A stretch of 64,000 bases of DNA from Colius striatus. Its lineage: Eukaryota > Chordata > Aves > Coliiformes > Coliidae. The notes under the pieces are model-generated. The model worked only from the letters and a program-made list of their open reading frames with translations, did no database searches and was not told the DNA's origin. The position numbers were made by a program, and so were the translations under genes. How positions within the stretch are numbered: the first letter of the stretch is position 1; every line of letters begins with the position of its first letter. Shown here one piece after another: positions 47,201-56,670 of the stretch. The DNA is taken from positions 32,456,664 through 32,520,663 of the forward strand of contig NC_084768.1 in the NCBI RefSeq assembly GCF_028858725.1, written 5' to 3'.

Positions 47201-50200
47201 GGATTTCCATGACACTTATTCAGGATTTAGCTTTCACTTTACTGCTGCTCTTCATGGGCTGTGCTTTTCACTTCTGAGCTTAATTTTCAGCCAGTTGTGT
47301 CTGTTCTGCTGATGTAGATGCATACCTCTACACATTTCCTGCACTGCAACACTCAGTGATACAACTAACTGAGAAAGTGGTGGCATGGGGGACACGGTCA
47401 TTTCCTTGAGACACTAATGGGTAGCAATTTCCTATGGGCATCAGTCTCCTGCTTTTGAGCCAGTAGTTTTAGACACTAGCAGTAAACTTGGTGGTCATTT
47501 AATAGTAAGACTGTTTGGGGTTATTATTACTACTGCTATTTCAATAGAGACAAAAGTCTCAGATGGAGTCTGAGACCAAAATCGAACAGGCCAGCAACTC
47601 CTGCTTTCTTAGATCACTCCATCTTTAGTACTTCTGCATCAGTATAACAGCATTTTCTTTTGTCATGCAGGTGCTCCAAGCATTGCAGAACTCTCCATTG
47701 AGCCTTCTACAACAGTTCAAGAAGGAGAAAATGTTTCCATACAATGTTCTGCTGAGAGTAACCCTCCTCCCAAGATTATTTTAAGGAGAAAATCTGACGG
47801 TACAGACATGGGACCTTACAGTGAGGGGAGAATTCTTCTTCCATCTGTGACATTCCTAAATGGAGGAGGCTATGAATGTGTGGCAGAAAATAAGTTTGGG
47901 AAGAGAAAAAGTGAAATAACACTTAATGTGGAGTGTAAGTATGTGCAATGCTTTCCCAGTCCTTTAAAAGCAACTAGTTAACTCTCCACTTCAGTGCTAA
48001 ACGTAACCATCAAGCTAAACAGAAGCCTGTGAGTACAAAACGATCAGCATAGTCCTCTACTCTTCCCCAAAGAAAGGAGCAGTGCTGATGAGCAACATGA
48101 AGACATGAGATCCTTAATATAACAATGGTCTTAAGTCAGGATCTGAATGAGTGAGAAACTGATCAGCCTTCTTGGCATGCTTGGCTAGAAGCACTTGGTT
48201 AGTGTGTTGAGGCTATTGAGAGGCTTTTGTATGGAAGCTGTGATACTGTGTGCTTTAATTACTCTGAGAATGAAAAAGAGATGAACCCTGGGAGGCTGAC
48301 AAGCTGGCATCCAGTAGGATGTGTGGTCCAGCTCTAAAAAATCCACTGATGATTAACTCCAGGCTTTTTCCTTTCAGATGGCCCGAGGAATACAACGATC
48401 TCTGTCATCCCTGCCACTGCTGTTAAGGAAGGAGAAACTGTGACAATGAAATGTACAAGTTCTGGTAATCCAGCTCCAGTGATCTCTTGGAAGAAAAGGA
48501 AGGCCACTGGGGAGTCACAGAAAATCTTTGAAGCTGCGACTTTAACTGTACGGAACATAAAAAGTCAAGATCTGGGGCTTTATGAGTGTGAAGCTTACAA
48601 CCAATTGGGCAAAGAGGAAAAAGCTGTGAAGTTACTTGTTCAAGGTCAGTAGATCAAGATGGAACATATATGTTTTGGTTTCTGTGTTCTAGGTCCAGAG
48701 CTCATTCTATGAAGGATGAGGGGAGTTCTGTCTTTGATGTCAATGGGGTTTAAAGGTGGCCCTAATGTCATTAAGTCATTTGAGAAGCTTTAAACAACGA
48801 AGGGTGAAATCTGCCTTAGTACAGATACCTTATGCAAATTTCTCATGTCAGCTGTGCTTCCATCACTCCTTACATTTGGCAATTGTATACATGAGGCAAA
48901 GTTATTCAGTGCCTAAATTTTCTTGCAAATAGGTCTCAGTGGAGGATCCAGATGCCTGTGCACAACAGACTCAAAGAGAAAGTACACGCTGAAACTTCCC
49001 TGTGAGGGACTGTGTTATAGCCCCTTGGCATTTAAGTTGTGACTCTGTATCCTGTTCTTGCAAGCTGCATTTAAGCTATACCAGATGCTGATTCCTCAAT
49101 CTACGTGCAATGACAGCAGTTTCCTTTTCAGCAGTAAGCTGACTTCTCCACTTTAGCCCTGCTGCTTCTGTTTACTGCATGGTAACAGGCTGTTGCTCAG
49201 GGATCACTTCTGCCACTGACCCATCTCTTTTCCTTGTCCTTCACTGTTCTTGTAGCTGTGCCAGAGAATACACTTCCAGTTTTCCCTTCAAGTGCAGTGA
49301 TATAAGGAGAAAAGTGTTACTGTCTTGTAACATCCACAGATTTGCATCTGTTCACTCTGTGAAAGAGAATAGGTGATGATATTGGAACCCTTGAAGCAGT
49401 AGATGGTAAATACACTGTAGGCTGGTCTCTGCTAAAAGACTGCATGTCATTACTGAACTGAGGGCCATCTCAGCACCTAGCTCTTTATGTCAGAGGTCAG
49501 GTATTTTAACTACTGTCCTGAGTTAATGTTAGAGCTTGTTTTGGACAAAGGAAGTGAAGATGCCATTCCAATTCCATTAAGAATTCATGGTCTTTAGAAA
49601 ACTGTGCTGAGTTGCACTGGCTCTTTTCATAAGGGATCTTGGTGCTAATCAAAACTGCTGTCCAAAATGGCAGATGCATAAAATAATTGCTGCTTCAAAT
49701 CTTTTCATAGTTCTGCTTCCACCTTTGAAAACAGGATGTTAAATTGTGGAACCTGATGGGGGGAAAAAAACCCCCAAACTATTCTAGGACTCCTTCCTTT
49801 GCCTTGTCTCTTTCTCTTCCACTGAAAGAGGACATCAACCTCTGGGTCTGGTCCCTGTCCTTTCATGAACTCAAATGATGAAGCAGGGAGTTTAAAATAG
49901 GAAAAGAATAAAAATGCCCATATAATGTAAACGATATGCAACATGCTTCATCAACTGATGCAGTGTTTGATCTGTCCAGGACAGCTAGTAACAGAGTAGT
50001 GTCTCTAGCTACATGCTCAAACAGTGTAGTGAATCCAGGGACTGGATTAGCACTGTGTGTGTACACACTGCTGAGACCTCGTGAGGTTTTTGCTTCTGCT
50101 CATTCTAAATCCTACCTTGCATTTCTTCTCTTTTCAGTTCCTCCCCAAAATATTACTCTGTTAGTACACCCATCAGAAAATGTTAAAGAAGGAGAAAATG

Positions 50201-51266
50201 TCACTATTACATGTAGCACATACAGTAACCCACCAGAGATGGTCCTGAAGAAAGTCCATTGGCAGAAAGACATTGTTCTGCCATCACTGAATGGAACTTT
50301 TACACTCTACAATGTCACAAAAAGTGATACAGGTAGATGATACTCACTTGATGTTTTCAATGAGGTTGGAAACAACATCAAAGTGATTGATGTAGCTGTT
50401 GTAGGTGGGTAGATCTATTGCTTTCAACTTTTGCCCAGAATTTCTAATGGACTTTGTGTCAATGTGAGCATAAGTGGTTCATGGCTGACCCTGTGCAACA
50501 ACACTGCAGTTAACCTAAAAAACCCAAACCAAATCATAGAATGACTGATGAGAATAAGCTGTGCTTAATCTCCTTTCACTGTGGACGTTACTGTCTCTCT
50601 TATCTAAGTTGGTGCAGTAAGGATAGGGCCAGGAAAAGGTGGATCCTGGCCACATTTCTCTCCACATACATGAACAGTGAGAATAATCCAGGGAAAGTTC
50701 TGTTTCACGAGAAGATCAAAGGATTTGGCTTTTTAAACATGGTCTTCTCCCGAGGCATTGCTTCCAGGTTGCAGAAACGACTTCAAATGTTTCCTGGGTA
50801 CAATACATTATATTCTTGTATTCTTCATGAGCTCCCTGGTGTTCCTCAATGTAGATGGTATCAGGTGGGTTTGAACTTGCATAGCAAATCCAAGACCAAG
50901 GTAGTGGTTAGGACTTAAAGTGTGTAATATGGAGTTACTGAAGAAAAAAGCACGAGGAGGATGTTTTGAAGTGTGTTTTGTGGTGGAAACAGAAGCAGTG
51001 CTCAAAATCAATGGCACGGATAGCTCTGCTTTTACAATAAAACACATCTACTTCTTTCAATTGGTTTTCACACCACTTTTTTCTCCTTTTTGTCTCCTTT
51101 TTCAGGAAGGCTGGAAAAACCAGATCAAATGCTCCCAGTGATTATTGCGTTCTCCGGTGTAGCAGCAGTAGCAGTACCTGCAGTTGCGCTTCTGATCTAC
51201 GTGTCCAGAAAAGCAAAGATCAATGGATCTTACAGTCTTGTAAAAGCACTCAGGCTGAAAGTGTGA
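44199..51266 (+). CDS. VCAM1: VCAM1, vascular cell adhesion molecule 1 (eight coding exons, exon 7 interrupted by TGA)
   Basis: Exons: 44199-44265, 44983-45258, 45891-46205, 46827-47099, 47671-47934, 48378-48644, 50138-50404, 51106-51266. All junctions are GT-AG and all introns are phase 1. Exons total 1890 nt (630 codons). VCAM1 is an endothelial type I membrane adhesion receptor that binds integrin alpha4beta1 on leukocytes. Identity rests on the D1 block with SFSWRTQ, the D2 block VYPSDRLEV, and a cytoplasmic tail with INGSYSLVKA, close to the human end. There are six Ig domains where human has seven: one D1-D2 pair, three D3-like I-set domains, and a membrane-proximal domain. Codon 555 in exon 7 is TGA (50338-50340), so a full read of the exons gives a 554-residue product without the membrane segment. 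The frame continues intact after it. Skipping exon 7 would give 540 residues with the membrane anchor. The promoter has tandem NF-kappaB sites. Confidence 0.95.
44983..45258 (+). CDS. VCAM1: VCAM1 exon 2: Ig domain 1 (integrin-binding)
   Basis: Four cysteines, C48, C53, C96 and C100, make the two-disulphide N-terminal Ig fold shared with ICAMs and MAdCAM-1. The C-D loop that carries the alpha4 integrin site reads TQMDNPL (62-68), against TQIDSPL in human. The key Asp (D65) is present. The block LTMNPVS is unchanged from human. A sequon N49-T-T lies between C48 and C53. The acceptor is CTGTTGTAG and the donor is GTGAGT. Confidence 0.95.
45891..46205 (+). CDS. VCAM1: VCAM1 exon 3: Ig domain 2
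   Basis: Residues 115-219. It begins SFPSDP and contains TCTVPDVYPSDRLEV, an acidic loop with NFSDADSTETK, and GKEITCVAKL, matching human domain 2 throughout. D2 helps orient the binding face of D1. Both Ig cysteines are present, with a sequon at NFS. Confidence 0.95.
46827..47099 (+). CDS. VCAM1: VCAM1 exon 4: Ig domain 3 (I-set)
   Basis: Residues 220-310, with LNLTCVTESNPPPQIVWRKQ and DSGLYICEV. It resembles the human D3/D6 type. Both Ig cysteines and the core Trp are present. The open frame runs back upstream of the acceptor only by chance. Confidence 0.93.
47671..47934 (+). CDS. VCAM1: VCAM1 exon 5: Ig domain 4 (I-set)
   Basis: Residues 311-398, with VSIQCSAESNPPPKIILRRK and GGYECVAENKFGK. 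Both cysteines are present, and the core Trp is replaced by Leu. It is D3-like and not a second D1-type integrin-binding domain, unlike human D4. Confidence 0.93.
48378..48644 (+). CDS. VCAM1: VCAM1 exon 6: Ig domain 5 (I-set)
   Basis: Residues 399-487, with VTMKCTSSGNPAPVISWKKR and LGLYECEAYNQLGKEE. This is a complete I-set domain with both cysteines and Trp. A 1.5-kb intron follows, the longest in the downstream half of the gene. Confidence 0.94.
50138..50404 (+). pseudogene. VCAM1: VCAM1 exon 7: Ig domain 6, interrupted by in-frame TGA
   Basis: Encodes the membrane-proximal domain, related to human D7: VKEGENVTITC, then NGTFTLYNVTKSDTGR, then TGA at 50338-50340, then YSLDVFNEVGNN and an intact phase-1 donor GTGGGT. 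The bases around the stop read GATGAT, suggesting a 3-bp duplication that inserted a codon boundary TGA without shifting the frame. The second Ig cysteine, expected two residues after the Tyr, is Leu (CTT). An internal CAG|GTAGAT at 50330-50338 could act as a phase-1 donor at 50332 and would splice out the stop. The exon is symmetric and can be skipped in frame. I label it broken, but the acceptor, donor and remaining frame look maintained. Confidence 0.8.
51106..51266 (+). CDS. VCAM1: VCAM1 exon 8: transmembrane and cytoplasmic tail
   Basis: Starts after TCCTTTTTCAG. It encodes a short linker RLEKPDQ, a hydrophobic span from LPVIIAFSGV to ALLIYV, then SRKAKINGSYSLVKALRLKV and TGA at 51264. 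The tail closely matches the human one (RKANMKGSYSLV...KV), which binds ERM proteins. Its preservation argues that a membrane form is still made. Confidence 0.95.
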
Positions 51267-52060
51267 TTGCATGACTATAACTCTAAGTTCCTAAGAAGCA
51301 ATGTTATTTATTGTTGGGACTCGTTTTACTCTTCTGTAACGGATGGTGACAAACAAGTGACATAAGGAAACCAGCGTGTGATAGCAGATAGATATTTGTT
51401 CATGTTTTGATCAGTGTTTCAGTATTGAAATCAAAGAGAAACCTAGCGTCCTGTCCTAGAGACTGCTAAATCACCTCTGTGTTGGAGCAGGGTGGACAGA
51501 GTTCCTTGGAGAACTAGGTTTGTACATAGTGTATAACTTGTATTATAACTGTGTTCGACTGAGTACCAGTTTGGGAAAGTGCAGTCTTACTGCAGCTGTA
51601 CAGAGCAATGTTGCCGACTCAGAGATCTAAACCAGCATTACTTGAGCTGATCAGAGGATAATGTTTTATTTTGTATTGCTCTCCAGCATGAATGTTTTTA
51701 ACATAACTCGTCTGTTTGTGGTGATGTTTGGAAAATGTTCTCTTCCCTCGGGTATGGCCAGAAACTGCACCTTCAGTGAAGTTACACGAGCACGGGGCTG
51801 TGCCTTCCTAAGGACTTTTAAATGAATTTAAGATCCCAAGGCTCATTTGTGAAATGTTTTATTTTAAATATTATTAAGAAAGCAGCTGAGATGATGGGCT
51901 AGTTACTTTGAGGCTGGCTGAGGTGTTTTTCAGGGTTTAATCAATCTCCTGTCACTGTCAGAATACTGTTGTTCCATGATGGGGCCCTTCATTTAGAATA
52001 TAAGCTTCTGCTACCTCTACTTTACAGGTTTTCAGTGCAAAATAAAACGACCCCTGCCTT
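51267..52060 (+). other. VCAM1: VCAM1 3' UTR
   Basis: About 0.8 kb between the stop and the polyadenylation signal. It contains ATTTA at 51306-51310 and other T/A-rich segments (51840-51880), which could confer mRNA instability as in mammalian cytokine-induced transcripts. Confidence 0.75.
52041..52046 (+). terminator. VCAM1: VCAM1 polyadenylation signal
   Basis: AATAAA sits in GCAAAATAAAACG, followed by T-rich CTTTCTTTGGC. It is the first canonical hexamer after the stop codon. Confidence 0.8.
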
Positions 52061-54904
52061 TCTTTGGCTCAATCTTTAGCAAGAATAAGTGGGGCAACTC
52101 TGTCACAATCCACATTCCTATGCAAGGAAGCAGTGCAAACTGTTCTCCTTAGCAACAGCAGCTTTGAGTGTTGCTGGTCCAGGCACAAGCAAGGTGAGCA
52201 GCAGCCTCAAAGGATAGGCAAGGGAGTGAGGCAAAAATCTGTGCACTCTCTGCAGGCGTGGTGGAGTTGTTTCCTGAAGCAATGCCTTTCCCCAGCTCCT
52301 CCCTGGGGCAAAGTCAGCCCTTGCCTTTGCACAGACACTGCCTGAATGCTTCTCTCTCCTTAGTGTGATTTTTTTCCACTGCACACTTTCTCCACTGTTG
52401 CCAAAATCATTGTGAGAATAGTGAAAGAGAGGCGAGGATGAGGGGGATGGGGAGCTGGAGTCTGATGGCATTGTCCCTTCCATCCCTTTCCTGGGCTAGC
52501 ACTGCTGCTTTGACTCATCTGCTTGGTGATGTTGAGCACTGAAGGCAGAGCTGTGGGAGGTGCAAGCACTGGGACTGAGACAAAGTGCTCCTTGTCTCAG
52601 CAGCCCTCAGCCACTGTGGTGGGCACAGGAAGGTGTGCCTGGCTCCCCCAGCCTTGCACACACCAGGTCAAGCAGACATATGGGAAAAGACTTTCTCGGC
52701 ATGGTATGAACGGCAACAACTGCCCCCAGCAGCAACACGAACAGATGGCTCTTGGCAGGTAGCTGCAGCATGTGGCAGTGGTGCAAAGCTCCCATATGGC
52801 TTTCATAGCACATTCAGCAGTGTTTTGTGCACAGTAGCTCAGAGCAGGCAGGGTCCTGTGCTTATCTACAGTTGGGAAGTGAGATTGGGAAGTGGGGGTG
52901 TAGCAGAGAAATGGGAGAGCCGTGTGGACTTGGCTTGGAGGAATATGAGTGTGCAGTAGGAGGGTGAAGAAAAGATTGAAGACAGAGGAGGAGGAGAGCT
53001 TTGACAGGCCCATGACATACATTTCTTGGAGGTGGTGCCAGGCATATTTATTCAGAGTAATGTCAGGCCTGTCTCAGTGCTGTCTTGTGAGCAAGCCAGA
53101 AAGCATGATTTTTCCTCTGTGCAAAACTTTGGTGTACACACATTTTTGCCCTCTGGCTATAGTTCTGGTATCAGCATTGCAAGAAGGATAGTCAGAAAAG
53201 ACATAAAGAGGAGTGGAACACAGGAAGATGCCTGGGGCTTTCCAGTGGGAGAGAGAATTCGGAAGGAGGAGGGGATGTGACTGACGTTCTCCAAATTGTG
53301 AAGGCAGCTGATGGCAAACAGCAGATGCACAACTGCTGTTTGCTAAATCATGCCCTGCCAGAACCACAGGACTAAGAGCTAAGGAGAGAGCCATGTCATG
53401 AAAGCTACAGAAAGTGCTTCTACATACAGTGACTGGGGAACTACTGGAAGCCGCTGCAGAAGGTTGTGGAGGATAACAGTATCAATTGGCTCACAGGGCG
53501 GTGTAAAAGAGTGAGCTAAAGGTCCACAAACAAATACTGAAGGGAATAGGCAGAAATGGACTGCATCCCTAATCCAGTGGCCACTGCTGCTTAGCCATCC
53601 TCAGGGAGCATACAGCAGAAAGGCTCAAGGCCAGGTCAGAGGGCAGGTTCAAAATAGAGTCTCCCACTGCCAGAGACGTAGTGTGGTAGCCGGGGCACTG
53701 ACGAGGACTCGTAGGATGTGTCTTGCCTTCTTATGCCTTCTCTGAGTGGTCTTGGGTCAGCTTTGCTTGGAGGGAGAGCTTAGCAGTCCCTGTGCTGGTT
53801 TTCCCTCTCCTGTAGTCTCTTAGGAGGAGTAAAGCAAGGAAGGATGAGTGGGAGAGAAACAGCAGTCATCTTGCAACAGCGCTTCCATGCTTTTGCAAGT
53901 TTGTCTGGAAATTCCTCCGGGGGTTCCCAGTATCCTCTGTCTGTTGATCTCACCAGCATCTGTGACACAGACTTTATCTGCCCTCCCAGAGCCTCCATGA
54001 AGTCTTTTAAGCCAATAGGAGTTGGTCTGTGATTTCCCCAAGGCCGGTTTTTCACCCCAAACTGCTAAGCAAATAGATAGAGTGCTCGTTTTGATTTAGT
54101 GCTGGTTTTAGAAGAGGCTGCTCTTGTCTGGGCAGCAAGTGAAACCACAAAGGACCTTGCCAGGGGATCTCCTCCCCTGCTGCCTGGTTCTTGGTGTTTT
54201 CCAGGACACTTTATGATTTGGGTACAGAATTGTCCCATGCAGGTTAAAAGTTCACAATCAAATAACTTCTCGTTTTGACTGTAAATTACAGAAGGAATAC
54301 TGTTTCTCCTTGCACTGTTTCTCATCAAGTGAAATGCAGAGCCTCTGACCTGGCAAAAACACGTGAGCAGCAGCTCCCAGAGAAGGGCTCAGAGCTGCCC
54401 AGGGGCTGAGGTAAGAGTCCTTGCCACAGGGCCAGGCTCTGTGACCAAGAAGGTGGTCTGTAGAGCCAAGGGCTGGGACATCTCTGCTCGCATTTCCTCC
54501 ACAAAATCACCTCGTGAGTTATAGAGTTGCATTTTCCCCTTGCTGGGCCTCTGCTCAAGCACACCAGCTACCCACTGTCCTCAGAGCAGGGGCTCACCCC
54601 AGCCATGGGTCAATGCCAACCTGAGCCTGGATCTGAAAAGGTGATTGCAAAATCCCAGCCCCTGCAGCTAGTTCAGATGTGCTCTTCCTTAAAATGCAAA
54701 GCTTAAACAGGAGAAAATAGGCTTTTAAACTTCTCCAAGGCTCCACCCAGTTTCAGGGTCTAGCAGAGCCTGAGCATGACCACATGGTGACCTGGTGTCT
54801 ATCTCTGTGGCAGGCCACTGAGCTTCATTGGCCTGCTGCTCTGCTGGACCAGGTTCACTCCTCTGAGCAGAAGGTGTCCCCGTGTAAGGACTCTGATTTG
54901 GACT

Positions 54905-54915
54905 GGAAATTCCCC
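54905..54915 (-). promoter_or_regulatory. NF-kappaB-like site
   Basis: GGAAATTCCCC on the + strand is GGGGAATTTCC on the minus strand, an 11-bp kappaB match about 2.9 kb past the VCAM1 polyadenylation signal. Motif match only. Confidence 0.3.
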
Positions 54916-56659
54916 ACAGATGGAGACTATACCGCTGTCCTTCCCTTCCTAGACCAATTCTTCTGACCTTTACACCTTTCTCCCCACAAGATAATTGCAT
55001 ACTGTAATCAAGCTGTCTCTTCTTTCTTTGATGAACTAAACAGATGGAGCTGTTGGAAGCCTACCTTCCTCTATAAGCAGGAAAGAATCCTTGTAGCTTT
55101 TTTCTTAATGCCTTCCAGCCCTTCAACATACCCTTTAAGGCACAGCAAAAGATCTGCACGTGATCCTCCAGTGCCGGGGCTGCTGGTGCCAGAGGTGATT
55201 TTGCTGCTTCACTTCTCCTCCTGCAGCTCTGTTTCCATCAACAGGCTTTTTATTTCATTTGTCAGAGAATCACTGCAGGGAATAATGAGTAAATGACTTA
55301 TTTCCATCACAGTCTCCCAGCCCTTTGTAGGATACAGCCCGTCAGAGCTGTTCTGAATACAGGTGTTTTTGAAACAGAAAGCTCCATGATACAAAGTCAA
55401 AGGCCTCATGGAGTCCAAACACATCTAATTACATCTAATTTGTCTGGTAATTCCTATGTGCTGTAAAACCATGTGGACTGCCACTAATTCTGTCCCTCCC
55501 TGCATATCCAAGCATCCTAAAGGGAGAGTGGGCAAGACAGCAGCGTTCTTCACTGCTGAACAATTCGTTCAGACACCCTTATCTGAGAGGTGTCCAGAAG
55601 TAAACATCTTGGGGAGATACTTTAGGTTTTGTAGATAAGCTCTGGGAAAAAGGAAGGAACACAACAAAATGCAGTTCCAGTGGCACATTGTTGTTGAGTC
55701 TTTTGTTCTAGTTGATAGCCACAGTGACCTTGGTGCTAATAACAGAGCAGGGATGGAGCAGATAGCAAGGTTTTGTTTGTATTGATTAAGGAACATCATT
55801 TCTTTTGGGAGACTGTGACAGCATTGGCATAAACCACTCTTCCCAAGTTGTGTCCCAAGTAAAGAGCCACAACATGGAAGAACAGTGCTCTAGTTGCTTT
55901 GCCTGCCAGCCAAAACTGTGGTATATCTGCAGCAGCAGCTAAAGAAACATACAGGATACAGGAGAACTCATGGGCTCCTCTAAAGCTAAACTCATGGGCT
56001 GGAAATCTTGTGTTCAAAATAGAAATGTACTGAAAGGTCCTGGTTATTATATCCATAGACTTACTGGCAGAACTTAAACCTGCTTTGATGTGTTCCCTGG
56101 TTTGTAGCAAGTGTCTGTAGCTGCAAGCAGTTGAAGAAGACTCTTCACCAGTAGTCTGCATGTATAATTATTCTTGTTTTTCTTTCCTGTGTCTAGCTCA
56201 CTGTTAACTCAATAGAAAGGGCCTGTATGAACCTCCAAGATGTGCACCTTGGACATAAAAATCTGCTTCCTCAAAGCTGCTGTGGTTTTTCTAGCAAAGC
56301 CCTCTAGCTGCAGAGATGAGAGACAGGTGGGTAGGTACGAGTTACTACCAGCATCTGTTTAGCTTTGGGCTTGATTGAGTGGAGAATGTAAACACCAGGA
56401 GAGACCAAGGCTGACTTACCCCAAGGTTTCTGCAGCCTGTTATGAGTGCATGGCCATTTTGGAACCAGATCCAGGTAAGGAGGTAACTGTAAAAAAGACA
56501 ATTAGGTTCACTGTGATGTAGAGCATAAAAAGCACCACAGTAGGTCACACCAAGTTTTTAACCAGTGGTGGGTAACAGTTAATGCATAAAAAATGCTGTA
56601 AAAACCAGTATTGCCACATGTTCTCCAAATGTGCCCTCAGCCTCCAAGGCCTGAGACTA

Positions 56660-56670
56660 GGGAATTTCCC
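56660..56670. promoter_or_regulatory. Palindromic NF-kappaB site
   Basis: GGGAATTTCCC, a high-affinity kappaB palindrome, about 4.6 kb downstream of VCAM1. A perfect 11-mer is uncommon by chance in 64 kb. No other enhancer evidence is available. Confidence 0.35.

Noticed and set aside
47199-47208. kappaB-like GGGGATTTCC in a VCAM1 intron
   Set aside because: A degenerate 10-bp match of a kind expected several times per 64 kb. There is no supporting context.
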